From an uncultured Desulfobacter sp. (GTDB lineage Bacteria; Desulfobacterota; Desulfobacteria; Desulfobacterales; Desulfobacteraceae), in assembly GCF_963666145.1 (NCBI RefSeq), contig NZ_OY762614.1, positions 4,950,501 through 5,014,500 of the forward strand: DNA of 64,000 nt, given 5' to 3'. Positions 43,263 through 53,442 of the stretch are shown here, one piece after another. Each line of letters begins with the position of its first letter. Positions within the stretch are counted from its first letter, which is position 1. The translations under genes and the position numbers were made by a program. The notes under the pieces were generated by a model, which saw nothing but the letters and a program-made list of their open reading frames with translations, was not told the DNA's origin and made no database searches.

Positions 43263-44054
43263 ATGGATTGTTTAAGAGCTGAAAATATTAAAGAGCTGAT
43301 ATCTGTTGCCGGAACCATCACTGCACCACAGATCCATAAGCATACAAATAAATCAAGGCAACAAATCCATAGGCTTCTAAAAAAATTAGAAAATGTCGGG
43401 GATATAAAATCTGTTGGTAGGGTTGCGGTAAAAAACACTCCTCACAACCAAATTTTATACACCTTAACCCCGGAAGCCTGGTACAATCACACTAAGCCAT
43501 TAAAAGCTGATAGGAAGCTTTTGGAAAAGGCAAATCTCAGAGCCGAATTTATCGCCAACAATAAAAATCAAAACTATATTTTCGATCCGGCCCAAAGAGA
43601 GTTTATCCTCTCTGATTATCCGGCCTTTAAAAATTATTGGTCATATTTCGAACCCATTATTTTCTCCAAAGAAGGTGATCGGGTTGCGTTTATTTTTACA
43701 GCAAATTCCATCATATCTTTAAAGGGAAAGATTAACGCTTTTTGTTTATTAAAAAGAATTTCAATTTTGTTTCTTGTTCCAGAAAAAATTTTCGGAATGG
43801 CCAAAGCTGAACTGAAGAAATTCAACAAAAAAGTGTGTGCAAAAAAAACGGTTTCAGAATGGAAAGAAATGCATGCCGACAAAAAAAAGACAAGTCAGCT
43901 TTATAGAGATCTAATTAAAAATAAGTTCCTTGAGATCAGCCAGGATAAAGCCTTCGGAGAGTCAAAAAGCTTCGCTTTGATTAATTCAGGTGACCTCAAA
44001 TTTAAGGTTGTGAGGGCATCTGCAACTAAAAAAATCATAGGATTGGAGGGATGA
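43263..44054 (+). CDS. Winged-helix DNA-binding protein of unknown role
   Basis: The ATG at 43263 (MDCLRAENIKELISVAGTIT) one base after the upstream stop fits better than the longer frame. The product of 263 aa has an N-terminal MarR/IclR-like winged helix (APQIHKHTNKSRQQIHRLLK, KLENVGDIKSVGRVAV) and a C-terminal part with no recognised fold. AGAGAGGGTAGT precedes it. A regulator of the transfer-like operon is possible. Confidence 0.6.
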   Translation: MDCLRAENIKELISVAGTITAPQIHKHTNKSRQQIHRLLKKLENVGDIKSVGRVAVKNTPHNQILYTLTPEAWYNHTKPLKADRKLLEKANLRAEFIANNKNQNYIFDPAQREFILSDYPAFKNYWSYFEPIIFSKEGDRVAFIFTANSIISLKGKINAFCLLKRISILFLVPEKIFGMAKAELKKFNKKVCAKKTVSEWKEMHADKKKTSQLYRDLIKNKFLEISQDKAFGESKSFALINSGDLKFKVVRASATKKIIGLEG

Positions 44055-44296
44055 CATTGAAGATGACATTGAGGATGACATTAGATGACCTAAAACGCCT
44101 TTCGGCGTGTGTCTCGGTGTTTCCACACCTTGGGCGGCACCTAAAGGTGCCGCAGCTTCTTGCCCGGCCTACGTCCGACCAAAAAGCGTTTAACATCACA
44201 GATATCCAAACAGCTTTTCAGAAGGCCTTTTTTACCAGGCAACTGGTCATCAGAAATATTTTTGGACTCCCTATTAAGACTTTTAAGCTGCACTAA
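44051..44296 (+). CDS. Possible small protein with N-terminal repeat (weak)
   Basis: The 81-codon frame overlaps the preceding stop (ATGA). Its first codons are a tandem repeat of GATGACATTGAA-like units (44050-44089), and two hairpins lie inside. The product has no recognisable feature. It may be a leader or not translated at all. Confidence 0.3.
   Translation: MTLKMTLRMTLDDLKRLSACVSVFPHLGRHLKVPQLLARPTSDQKAFNITDIQTAFQKAFFTRQLVIRNIFGLPIKTFKLH
44095..44153 (+). promoter_or_regulatory. Two adjacent hairpins between transfer-region genes
   Basis: ACGCC-TTTC-GGCGT at 44095-44108 and the perfect GCGGCACC-TAAA-GGTGCCGC at 44134-44153. They may attenuate transcription or stabilise the upstream message; no T-run follows. 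Confidence 0.5.
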
Positions 44297-44968
44297 AGGA
44301 TCAATCAAGATGACCAAAAATAAAATTATATGGACCCCATTCATTATTTTTCCGGCGTTCATTTTTTCTTGGGTGTGCCGGATATACTTCGGAGATTTAT
44401 TGCCGCTTATAATTACAATCATCTGTGCAATTTTAATTGTGGAAACACTTTACCAAGCTCAAATGCTTCCCGTATTTTTTTTGAGACTCTTAAAACCATT
44501 ACATGATTCGCGATATCTTATTAATGATGCCCTAAAAGTTTCACCGGATGTCCCGGTTGCTGCACCGGAATCGAACAAAAAAAAAGATAGTTCAAAATCT
44601 GATATCAAAGACGCCCAGAAAAAATTTACAGCGAATCTTATGAAAAATGATTCCCAGAAAGAATTGGTATCCACAGCTGATAGCCTAATCGAGTCGAAAA
44701 AGGTTTTAAAGCAAGAATATGACAAAGGTGAATCCGGCGAGCAACCGGATCAGAACGCTCCGGTCACCCAAGAGGCTCCAGAGCAAACTGATTGGATTGC
44801 AGAATTGGAAGAAAATTACGGTTTGAAAATCGATGTCCTTGAAAAGGACTCCGGAAATATTTTTGAAGTAGATGAAGAAATCATCGCCAACATCAAGGCC
44901 GCGTTTGCGGAACGAAACACAAAATTATTTGATAAGGCCGTTGTTTATGTAGAGGATGGCAGCGTAAC

Positions 44969-46490
44969 GGGCGCATTCCCATTTTCCCGGTCATGCCGCC
45001 GGCATTGGATTGTGCGTGGTTGCCATGAGTTTCAAACAATCCCAACGCCCTGCTTTAAAGTATGATCGTAGCATAATCATTTTTTCTGCATTTTCCCGAT
45101 ACCAAAAAGTGCATGGACCTTTCAGACGTAAATTCACCACCCTACGAATTGAACTTTCAATAGCACCGCTGCCAATAGGTAAATTCAACGCTTTTACAGT
45201 TGGGAAATCAAGCCGTCTTTCATTGCGCACAAAATAATCCCGTTCCGTCTTAATAGCCTTACTGTTTCTGCCTCGACAAAGTGTCTGGACGGCCTGTACT
45301 ACGTCAGCGGCTTTTCCTTTCAGCAGGAAGCCCCGCTGTTTTGACACCCAGCGTTTGCGCTCCTTGGATGACCAGGTCTTCTTTAGGGCTGATACTTTAC
45401 CCAAATGCTCCACGGCATGGTAAAAATCAAGAAGTTCATATACTCGCTGAGGAGCCAAACCCAATGCTTTGATCAGTCCGGGGATCCGGTTCCAAATCCA
45501 ATGTGCTCCATCTGCAACAAACAGTATTTTATCGGACTTCTGGATATGAAGGGCGTTCAAATACCCCTTTAACAGGAGGAATATGCCATCCGGACCGCTG
45601 AAACTGCCATCAATAAATGGTGAGAAGCTTTTTTCTTGTTTTCCCTGGGCATCCACCACATAAATAATCAAAAGTTTGGGTTCTCGCCACGCCCCACGAA
45701 ATCGGGTTCTATTTTTTGGGGTTTTGGGACCTCTTTTCTTCTCTCTTAACCGTGTGCGTCCACCATCGGTGCTTATAACCACCCGTCGCCCTTCAAGTGA
45801 ATCTCTCTCATTTAGTGGGATTCGCCCCGCTTGTTGCTCGGCTCGGGCCCGTTCTGCGTAACGATAGGTGAGTTTACGGATAACCTTTATATCCAACACC
45901 ATACCATGATCACAAAGCACTTGACGGACTTCTTCAAAAGAACTCAATAAGGCCGACCAGGCACTCACCATAGAAGCCAAAGCTGGTGAGCAGCGATCAT
46001 GGATTCCAAGAAGGATTAAACCGGCGTAGGCACCTTTATATCTTTTTCGATTTCGACGGTCACAGGATCGCCGATAATATCGAACACGAACATCAACAGA
46101 ACTACCTGTACAACACTGAATCGAAACGGTCTCAAGCCCTTCGCTTTTCATCCGGCCCGGCCAGCTGGACATCAATTCTTTTTCTTGATCGACCTGATCA
46201 TAGGAATTTAATGAGCCCTGGATGCTTTTTTTAAAAGCAAGGCACTCAGTCGATTCGTATACCCAAGTATTTCACGTTCTACCTGCTCCAATTCTTGAGC
46301 ATTGCGAACCAACCTCGGATCGTCTTCCAGTTCTTTCAGGCAAGCATAGACTTCCTCAACAGTATTGCAATCTTCAGCTTTTTTCATCAGCACAGTCCAT
46401 TTTTATAGTCGTCTCAGCGAACAGAAACTATCACGTTTTTTGTTCTCAAAGATAGGCTTTTTTCAAACCGGGAAAATGGGAATGCGCCCC
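44969..46490 (-). mobile_element. ISKra4-family insertion sequence
   Basis: The ends GGGCGCATTCCCATTTTCCC and its inverse match perfectly over 22 bases (to CCGG). The 8-bp AGCGTAAC is duplicated at 44961-44968 and 46491-46498. It contains a two-frame transposase on the minus strand. Length 1522 bp. Confidence 0.95.
44991..46393 (-). CDS. ISKra4-family transposase, two frames joined by slippage
   Basis: The main frame (44991-46175 from its first ATG) contains RRVVISTDGGRTRLREKKRG, KILFVADGAHWIWNRIPGLI and LPIGSGAIESSIRRVVNLRL, matching the ISKra4 DDE core. An upstream frame 46208-46393 encodes 61 helical residues (MLMKKAEDCNTVEEVYACLK) ending at LLLKKASRAH. The second frame continues upstream as SIQGSLNSYDQVDQEKELM. 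Both meet at a run of seven A (46226-46232 complement), so frameshifting at A7 would make one protein. Confidence 0.85.
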
Positions 46491-46519
46491 AGCGTAACTG
46501 TCGATTGGGAGCTTATATA

Positions 46520-47005
46520 ATGGAGAGATTATTAGCAATAATCACAGAGCTTTATAATACAAAAAAATGGTACTCTATCCTTTCAATATCCCTTGCTGTT
46601 TTCCTGTTATCGCAAGGCATGTTTGTCGCTTTGGACAAAATGCCGTCCAGTCCTGATTCGCAATCTTTAATTGTACAGATTGCAGAAACCTGGGGCGTTG
46701 ATTCTGGGGTGGACTCGGGAAAGCCGAAACGTACAAGTTTCGCAGAAACGATTCCCACGTATGAGCCTATTCGTGAAAAAAAACACAGTATGTCTAATGC
46801 TGCCACAAAACTTTTAACCGGTAATAAATCAGGAGCAGCCAAAGAATTGCTTGGCGTGGCAACCGGCAAAGTATCCTGCTTAAAAAGTAAACTCCAAAAT
46901 GAAAAATTTAAACAACAGAAACTGCTGGATTCGGTTGAAAAGTATGAAGCAAAAATTTTGACTGATGACGAGCTTTTCGATTTAATGGATCAAACCAGAA
47001 AGTAA
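46520..47005 (+). CDS. Membrane-anchored helical protein of the transfer-like block
   Basis: The ATG at 46520 overlaps the upstream stop TAATG. The 161-aa product has one TM helix (WYSILSISLAVFLLSQGMFV, about 17-36), then a periplasmic or cytoplasmic tail with a coiled coil near the end (KLQNEKFKQQKLLDSVEKYE). Not recognised. Cotranscription with the preceding gene is now blocked by the ISKra4 element. A structured motif follows 14 bp after the stop. Confidence 0.6.
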   Translation: MERLLAIITELYNTKKWYSILSISLAVFLLSQGMFVALDKMPSSPDSQSLIVQIAETWGVDSGVDSGKPKRTSFAETIPTYEPIREKKHSMSNAATKLLTGNKSGAAKELLGVATGKVSCLKSKLQNEKFKQQKLLDSVEKYEAKILTDDELFDLMDQTRK

Positions 47006-47418
47006 AAATGTGTGAGAAAACCCGCTCCAGCGAAAGTCACCTCCCTTCCGACGGGCAGTTTTTGTGGTGCCCATTCTCAGGGGCTGGCTTCCACTTCCGC
47101 TAAACTGCGGGGCAATGGCGAACGATTAAACAGACACAGAATTCTAAATCTGTCCGAACGTACATTATAACATCAAGTCTCTACAAATAGGTATTTGCAG
47201 CGGTCTGAATTTAATAATTGGCTGTTCTTGATCTTGACACCGCGGTCAGGGTCTTTATGCTTATTCAAGCATGCTAATGATCGTCTAAAAAAACTTTAGG
47301 ATAACTGCAAGGCGTCCCGATAGGATGAAAAGAGTCACTATAAAAAACAGTAGCTTTCACAGAGTTCCTCACATAATCGTGCGGTTGAAGACCGCACCAT
47401 ACTATTATGGAGGAATTT
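47006..47418. other. Intergenic region with structured motif and 5' hairpin
   Basis: It starts with the 83-nt structured motif. The rest holds no gene. GTGCGGT-TGAAG-ACCGCAC (47379-47397) is a 7-bp hairpin just before GGAGG of the next gene and may influence its translation. Confidence 0.55.
47019..47101 (-). repeat. 83-nt structured motif, copy 2
   Basis: On the minus strand it reads AGCGGAAGTGGAAGCCAGCC to CTGGAGCGGGTT. The outer stem pairs AGCGGAAGT with ACTTTCGCT, so changes against copy 1 (2846-2927) keep the pairing. The inner GGGCA...TGCCC hairpin and CGTCGGAAGGG are identical. It follows a gene stop, as copy 1 follows orfB within an IS3-family element. Confidence 0.75.
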
Positions 47419-47688
47419 ATGAAACGAGCTATCCGAAGGCATCATCGAAACCGGTTAAAAAGGAACTTGCCCCAAAAGTTTAAATACTGGACATCAGTAT
47501 CTAATAATTTAATTCTAATAAATACCCCGACCCTGTGTTCTTGTTTTATGTGCGGAAACCCTAGAAGGCATTTTAAGGCTATTACAAAACAAGAGTATTG
47601 TGCCTATTTGAATGAAATTGAGCAGATGGATGCAGCAGGGCTTTATACAAAGTTAAAAAATAATAATATTCCAAAAATGCGGTATTGA
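47419..47688 (+). CDS. Small Cys-rich basic protein
   Basis: The ATG at 47419 follows GGAGGAATTT and is better than the one at 47407. The 89-aa product starts MKRAIRRHHRNRLKRNLPQK and has LCSCFMCGNPRRHF (CxCxxC), a pattern shared by a family of small proteins common on plasmids and islands. Possible zinc or RNA binding; no function known to me. Confidence 0.7.
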   Translation: MKRAIRRHHRNRLKRNLPQKFKYWTSVSNNLILINTPTLCSCFMCGNPRRHFKAITKQEYCAYLNEIEQMDAAGLYTKLKNNNIPKMRY

Positions 47689-47741
47689 AAATTATAATCA
47701 TTCAGGAGATAGAAAGCCTATGATTTATTATAGTTATGACA

Positions 47742-47767
47742 CCACTTAAGTTTTAAAACTTAAGTGG
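47742..47767. promoter_or_regulatory. 26-bp perfect palindrome
   Basis: CCACTTAAGTTTT and its exact inverse AAAACTTAAGTGG. It lies between two plus-strand genes, 53 bp after one stop and 52 bp before the next start. It could be a bidirectional terminator (T4 and A4 in the centre) or an operator. Confidence 0.6.
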
Positions 47768-47819
47768 GTGTTACATGGTCAACTCATTATTAAATTCAAT
47801 AATTTATAGGAACACTACA

Positions 47820-48173
47820 ATGCCAAAACAATACAATCTTACAAACAGTCCTTCCAAACATGGATATCGCGAGTTAGAAAAACAACCGGTAATTTTAGCC
47901 GCTCAACTTTCCTTGGATCTTGCAAATTTAGTCGGAAGTAACTATGTTGATCCTGAGAATCCAATATTACGTTCGACTACACATGAAATTAAATCTGCAA
48001 TTGAAAAAAGTTTTGAGATTGGTCCTTTTCTTGACGGAAAGGAATCAGATTTTCTTAGTGTAGCAGAATCATATATTGACGCCATATTAAACAAAAATAA
48101 TTCTGAAATGCTCTATACCCAATTTATTACAACTTTGAGTAGAGCAACACCCATAGAAGAGATCAAAGCATAA
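47820..48173 (+). CDS. Small protein of unknown function
   Basis: The ATG at 47820 after TAGGAACACTACA is preferred over 47775; the product is 117 aa (MPKQYNLTNSPSKHGYRELE). It is soluble, helical and without recognised motif. It is the last plus-strand gene before the Wadjet operon. Confidence 0.5.
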   Translation: MPKQYNLTNSPSKHGYRELEKQPVILAAQLSLDLANLVGSNYVDPENPILRSTTHEIKSAIEKSFEIGPFLDGKESDFLSVAESYIDAILNKNNSEMLYTQFITTLSRATPIEEIKA

Positions 48174-48437
48174 TTTCACACAATCTTGCTGTTGGAGTGG
48201 ACGGGGCTCGTATCTCGTAGCCCCTGAACCGTCCGTTAAAACCCTGGAGCTCCAGAAACCATATGAGGAATATAGATTCTGTCAATATTTGACGGACTGT
48301 CCATAATTGACCTCCTAAATATCAGCTATATAAAGGAATAACCATGGGGAACGCAAATTTTTCTTTTTCTATTTGGCACAAAATTAGGCTGTTCCTTAAG
48401 ACGCCTTGCAATCTCCTTTTCTTTAACAGAACACGAG
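48174..48437. other. Intergenic gap between convergent genes
   Basis: A strong stem lies at 48199-48234: GGACGGGGCT and AGCCCC with GTCC, probably acting as terminator for one or both converging transcripts. Nothing else is seen. Confidence 0.45.
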
Positions 48438-49271
48438 TTATAGTGCTGCCAAAAGCAAACCCTCTTGATCCAGACTTTTCCCGTATCGTTGCAGTATCGC
48501 ATAAATAGCTTTGACGTCTTCATCGCTTTGCTCAAGGCTATATTTCAAGCTTTGCTTTACAAATTTCTCTTTGTTGCCAAATCGCTTAACCAATTCAGGC
48601 AGGCCCGCCGGGATATGAAGTCGTAGACCTGGAAAATGATTTTTAAGTTTCAAATAATTCTTTAAACCAACAAAATCATAATCAGGGAAAATGATTTCAG
48701 GTGCCAGGGCCTGTTTTCCTAACCAATCAATGGTCTTAGCCCCGGTCCACCCAGCATAATACAGGATATTCCCCTGGAATGGTTTATCAGCGAAATATTC
48801 CTTGGCATACACCAATAAATCTATGTTCTCAACAAGAGCGATCGGGCTATCTGTTTCCCATTCATCTTCCGGCCGGACTACAATGGAAGCCATACCGCAA
48901 TCTTTGACGATAGAGTTGATGTCTACTGGAACCCCATTCTTTCTCCAAACGATACCATTCCCTTTTATTGAGATATGGATAACCAGAGAATGATCATTAC
49001 CAGCGTGAGCATCACAATGCCGGCTAACAGCCTTGGCTTTAGGAGTTAAACCTTCTGATGAACCGTGATAGCCAGTTGCTTTAAGAAGTTTTTTTAAGCC
49101 GTTGCGGTCTATCAGGATATACCGACCACCCCGACCGGCTTTCTCCCAGGAAATAAAACCAGCGTCCCGGAATTGCTGAATCTTAGAGTGCGCTGATTTC
49201 GACACAGCAGAACTGGGTAAATAGCCCTGTTCCAAAATTTTAATTATCAGATTTCGTACTACATGCTCCAT
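48438..49271 (-). CDS. jetD: Wadjet JetD-like TOPRIM nuclease
   Basis: The ATG at 49271 overlaps the jetC stop (TAATG) and gives 277 aa. A winged-helix part (LPSSAVSKSAHSKIQQFRDA, AGRGGRYILIDRNGLKKLL) is followed by a TOPRIM-like fold with E148 in IALVENIDLLVY and D197/D199 in EIIFPDYDFVGLKNYL. JetD is the nuclease that cuts small circular plasmids after loop extrusion by JetABC. It is shorter than type I JetD, which fits another Wadjet subtype. The reading frame is intact. Confidence 0.85.
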   Translation of the reverse strand: MEHVVRNLIIKILEQGYLPSSAVSKSAHSKIQQFRDAGFISWEKAGRGGRYILIDRNGLKKLLKATGYHGSSEGLTPKAKAVSRHCDAHAGNDHSLVIHISIKGNGIVWRKNGVPVDINSIVKDCGMASIVVRPEDEWETDSPIALVENIDLLVYAKEYFADKPFQGNILYYAGWTGAKTIDWLGKQALAPEIIFPDYDFVGLKNYLKLKNHFPGLRLHIPAGLPELVKRFGNKEKFVKQSLKYSLEQSDEDVKAIYAILQRYGKSLDQEGLLLAAL

Positions 49272-50692
49272 TAAATCATCGCCTCTTCTTTCTCTATCCT
49301 TTCCAGGGTAAACCAATCATCAGGAGTAATATAGACGTCATTTCCAACCGTATCCAGCCCGATCCAATAATATGCGGTTTCCTGCGGATCAACAGAGGCA
49401 AATACAGGTACAAAACCAGCGGCCTCGCACTCACTGATCAGTGTTTTCTGGTTTATGGAGTCAATCTGTCCAGCTTCGTCGATATAAATGGGAATATTCA
49501 GTACCTGATCGGATCTTTGCCTGATGATTTTTTTTAGGATCATTATGTTTACGACCGCTTTGATGGTTAGATCAGTCCCATTGGATTCAATTTTTGATTT
49601 CCCATAGAAGGACACCTGTTTACCATTTTTAAGTTCAATAGAAATATACAAATTGAAGAGGTTTGGCAGATTGAGAACGGTTCCGCTTTGCATGCTTTCT
49701 ATTAATTGTTTAAATTTTTGATTTGAATTATTATCGAATAAAGTACCAGGTTCTGAATCAATCAATGCTCGAATTTTTCTTAAAACAGAAATATTTTCTT
49801 CGATAGAGAATTTAATTTCTTTTAGATTTGAGATGGAATTTTTATTCATACTCCGGTTGAAAGCCCTAATTGCCGTGCTAAACTCATCCAGTTTTCCGGT
49901 AAGAGATTTGAGTGAAGCACCAATAATACATGAATGGGTATTTTCGATATTTTTTGCCTGGGTTTTATATTGCTCCATGCTTTTTGTATCCGTTTGATTA
50001 CAAAGAGACTTAATTCGTTCTGGAATCGTATCCCCATACACAAACCTGAGCCCATCGTTTGCCTCGACGAGATCAAATAAACTATAAATTTTATCCTTGA
50101 TGACCAGAGCCTGTTTCCTGCTCTGGACATATTTATTGACTAAAGAGCTAAAATCCAGGCTTTCGTCAATTAAAGCCTGGTTCCCAATGGTCATAGTTTC
50201 TCCGGCAAATCCGAGAAGAGGTTTGACCTCTTCCATATTTAGAATAAGCTCTTCAAGACGCGTTTTTTTACTTTTGATCTGTCCATCACCGATCACAGAT
50301 TGACGTATCATGAGATCTTTTTTTTCATCATAATGGTTGTATTCCGCATCTACTTGGGAGAATTGCCGTCCCAAATCATCAAGGGTCTTCTGCCAATCAG
50401 GTTCACTTTTAAGATCTTCCTGATATTTATCAAATCGGGCAACTTGCTGCTCTATTTCCTTTATCTGCTGTTCCAACAATTTTCTTTTCTGTTCTTGTTT
50501 ATCCCGGTCCTCAGCGGCCTGCAAAGAACCTTTCAGATTTTCAATTTCTTTTAGAAGCAGCTTAATGCTGGCTTCGATACTCTCTTTATTCAGGTAATTC
50601 TCAATATCAATATCTTCAATTTCTGCAAGGTTGATGGTTATATCTCCATCCTGATAAAAACCGCCACGGCATCTGGAAAGAATTTTTTCTGA

Positions 50693-52060
50693 TTATAACG
50701 GATTTGGGGGATAGAGCCGGAGAGCGATGAAATAGACTGAAAAAAATCATTTCCTGAGTTATGGTTGAAGCGCCAACAGCAACGATAACAAATAAGGAAA
50801 ATGATGAGTTCCTCCTCTACCACCGCTCCCCGACTGAATCGAACTATTTGTATGAATGTTTGTCAAGCACAATATTACATCATTATCCAGCAGGCAGCCC
50901 AATTCCGGATGGTATTAGACATGGTAATCATGAAATATCCCGAGCTTTTCCCCGTTGAAATCACTAACGGATACAAAATGAAGGAGATCCGATTCTCCAA
51001 AAAACTGAAATTGAAAATCAGGAGAATTGTAATAGCAGGTGTCAGTTATACCATACGACCTTCGTTTGCCATGCCCTATATGAGTGGTCTTGTAAAAGAT
51101 GTTGAGAAACCGTTATTTTTGCGGAAGTTTGCAGTCCCGTTTTGGGCTTTGAGTTACTGCTTCGGTAAAAATTCCATGTATTGGTATCGCCTTGAAGCAT
51201 CCCTTGGCCGACATAGTCTTGTGGGAACCACGATTAAATCCCCAGATACATTACCCCAACATGTTTCTGCTGATGAAAAGCATACTCGTCTTTTGGGAGA
51301 AAAGACCTATATTGCAACGACGGCTGGGAAAAACTGTATTTTAGGAGCCAGTGTTTCCGAAACGGCCTCCGGCAAAGACCTCCAAAAAGCTTACGGGGTA
51401 TTTAAAGAGGAGGCTGAATGTATTAATCCGGGATATCAGCCAGAAACTGTCAATACCGACGGATGGCGGTCAACGCAGAAAGCCTGGAGAAAATTGTTCC
51501 CCAAGATAACTGTGTTATCCTGCTTCTTACACATATATATTGGCATACGTGATCGCTCACGCAAAAAATATAAGGAGCATTTCCTGGATATGGCGACCAG
51601 GTTATGGGACTGCTTTCGGGCAGAGTCTAAGGGGGCATTCTCACAGAGAGTTCGGAGGCTTTCCGAACATTGTCAAAATACGCAGAACGAAATCCCAGAC
51701 GTAATTTCAGCCAAGATCAAGAAGCTCAAGGATAATCTTCCACAGTTTTCCGAAGCTTATGATTTTCCTGGTGCACATAGAACAAGCAACATGGTTGACC
51801 GGCTGATGCAACGGATGGACCGTCATTTATTCAGCACCAAGTATTTTCATGGCACTATGAAATCGGCCAATCTCAGTATACGTGCCTGGGCTCTTATCCA
51901 AAATTTTGCTCCACTCAATCCGTGGACGGTAAAGCAAAAGGGCCATGTGAGTTCTTTTGAAAGAGTGAACGGATTCCAATACCACGAGAATTGGCTTCAG
52001 AACCTTTTGATTTCAGCTTCATTGGGAGGCTTACGGACGGGTCCCCCAAATCCGTTATAA
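50693..52060 (+). mobile_element. Insertion sequence inside jetC, family not assigned
   Basis: The ends TTATAACGGATTTGGGGGA and its inverse are perfect over 19 bases. The outermost TTATAA is itself a palindrome, so it could be part of the ends or a target duplication. Length 1368 bp. One transposase gene on the plus strand, whose stop codon is made by the right end. Confidence 0.88.
50801..52060 (+). CDS. Transposase of unassigned family
   Basis: The 419-aa protein (starts MMSSSSTTAPRLNRTICMNV; MNVCQAQYY at codon 18 is an alternative) has HVSADEKHTRLLGEKTYIAT, ETVNTDGWRSTQKAWRKLFP and HRTSNMVDRLMQRMDRHLFS. Asp and Asp of the first two, and a later Glu or Asp, would give a DDE core. I do not know the IS family. 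The last codons (NPL, stop) lie in the right inverted repeat. Confidence 0.75.
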   Translation: MMSSSSTTAPRLNRTICMNVCQAQYYIIIQQAAQFRMVLDMVIMKYPELFPVEITNGYKMKEIRFSKKLKLKIRRIVIAGVSYTIRPSFAMPYMSGLVKDVEKPLFLRKFAVPFWALSYCFGKNSMYWYRLEASLGRHSLVGTTIKSPDTLPQHVSADEKHTRLLGEKTYIATTAGKNCILGASVSETASGKDLQKAYGVFKEEAECINPGYQPETVNTDGWRSTQKAWRKLFPKITVLSCFLHIYIGIRDRSRKKYKEHFLDMATRLWDCFRAESKGAFSQRVRRLSEHCQNTQNEIPDVISAKIKKLKDNLPQFSEAYDFPGAHRTSNMVDRLMQRMDRHLFSTKYFHGTMKSANLSIRAWALIQNFAPLNPWTVKQKGHVSSFERVNGFQYHENWLQNLLISASLGGLRTGPPNPL

Positions 52061-53442
52061 CCAGAATTTTTTTTATACGAGTCATGAGCGATTGAGGCTT
52101 TTCAATATTTAAGAAACCGTCATTCACAGTAAAATCCAGAAGGAGTTCCTTATTAAAAAGCTTGAGAAGAGCTTGAATCTCATCTGGCTTCAGATGACCT
52201 TTGAGTTCTGAAACCAAATTTGTTTTTAAGCTATCCAGAAGAGTCTTCTTTCTGGTAATTTGTTGTTCTTTTCCTTCAATTTGGATTCTGATAGCTTGGG
52301 GCAACTGTCCTATTGACTGATTCAGGCTCACAATGATTTTGGCTACTTTTTGCTGAAGCTCTTCTTTTTTATCGACCAGATTTGCTTTTAAAAAAATCTG
52401 GTCATCTGAAACTAATCGAAAAAACGTCTTTTCTTGTTCGAGCTGTTCTAAAAATTTTTCAACAGATTTCTTTTTTTGGCCGATGTCACCTCTTTTTTGG
52501 TTCAGGTCCTCTATTTTGATTTTGATTGCCTGGATTTGTTTTTCTATATCCGCAAAGTTTTTTTCGAGTTGATCAATTTCGTTATTCTGTTTTTCACGCT
52601 CTGCTGAGAACCTGGAGGTGATATGGTGATAAGACGCACTGATAAATTGATAAAGCTCATCCCATTGTTTGTTCAGTAAAGCAAATTCCTGGGCTTTAGG
52701 GGCCAATTTTTCGGCTATTTCCAAGTTATTTTTTTCGCGTTTGATTTCATCATCAAAACTACGATACTCTTTTAAAATATTTTTGGTGGTGGCAGCCCAA
52801 TTTGGCAATAGAGCATCAAGTAGAATGGATTTCATTTTTTCCATATCCAGATCATTCATCTGCAGCAAATTTTTAAAAATTTCAACGAACAAGGGTAAAA
52901 AACTTAAATTTTCGAGGCGGAAAACTCCTACGGGTGATGTTTGATTCAGCTTTCCCACTCCAGCCAAAACATCAAGCATTTCTTTAGGGCGCATTGTTTT
53001 GAGCCAGACGTCTTGCATCGCAAGGTGTTTGGTCAGTTCTTTAAGAGTCCGAACATTGATAAGACTATCCGATTCCGGATGTGGCATTAGATAATCTCTT
53101 TCGATGTCAAGTTCCTTCTGATAGGCAAATAGGGCGTATTCGTTGCCCTGCACACTTCCTAGGCCGGCAGCTCCTATTACAAACGTTCCGAATTCGGTCC
53201 TAGCCTCTGAAACAACAAAGCTATTTTCGTTTGGAAAATAAAATTCAAGGGTAGCTTTATCACTTGTCGGGAAATCCATCTGCCTTCGGTCACAAAGAAA
53301 AGGAAATTGCAGAGCGTTGATAACTGTAGATTTACCCATATTATTTGGTCCTGAAATTGACACTGCCCGATCCAAGGGGAATTCGCCTCTGGCATACCCC
53401 CCGGAATTCAATAAGGCCAATTTCCTTATACCAAGGATTTGT

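Larger units (their letters stand above)
44310..46520 (+). pseudogene. Membrane-anchored coiled protein, cut near its 3' end by ISKra4-type IS
   Basis: The ATG at 44310 starts MTKNKIIWTPFIIFPAFIFS; two TM helices cover about 8-50, then a charged helical part with DWIAELEENYGLKIDVLEKD. The insertion sequence enters at 44968. Beyond it, after the duplicated AGCGTAAC, the frame closes with VDWELI and a stop at 46518-46520, so only six codons were separated. The intact product would be 226 aa. The stop overlaps the next start (TAATG), so the IS breaks translational coupling as well. The cut version ends with about 32 IS-encoded residues. Confidence 0.75.
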
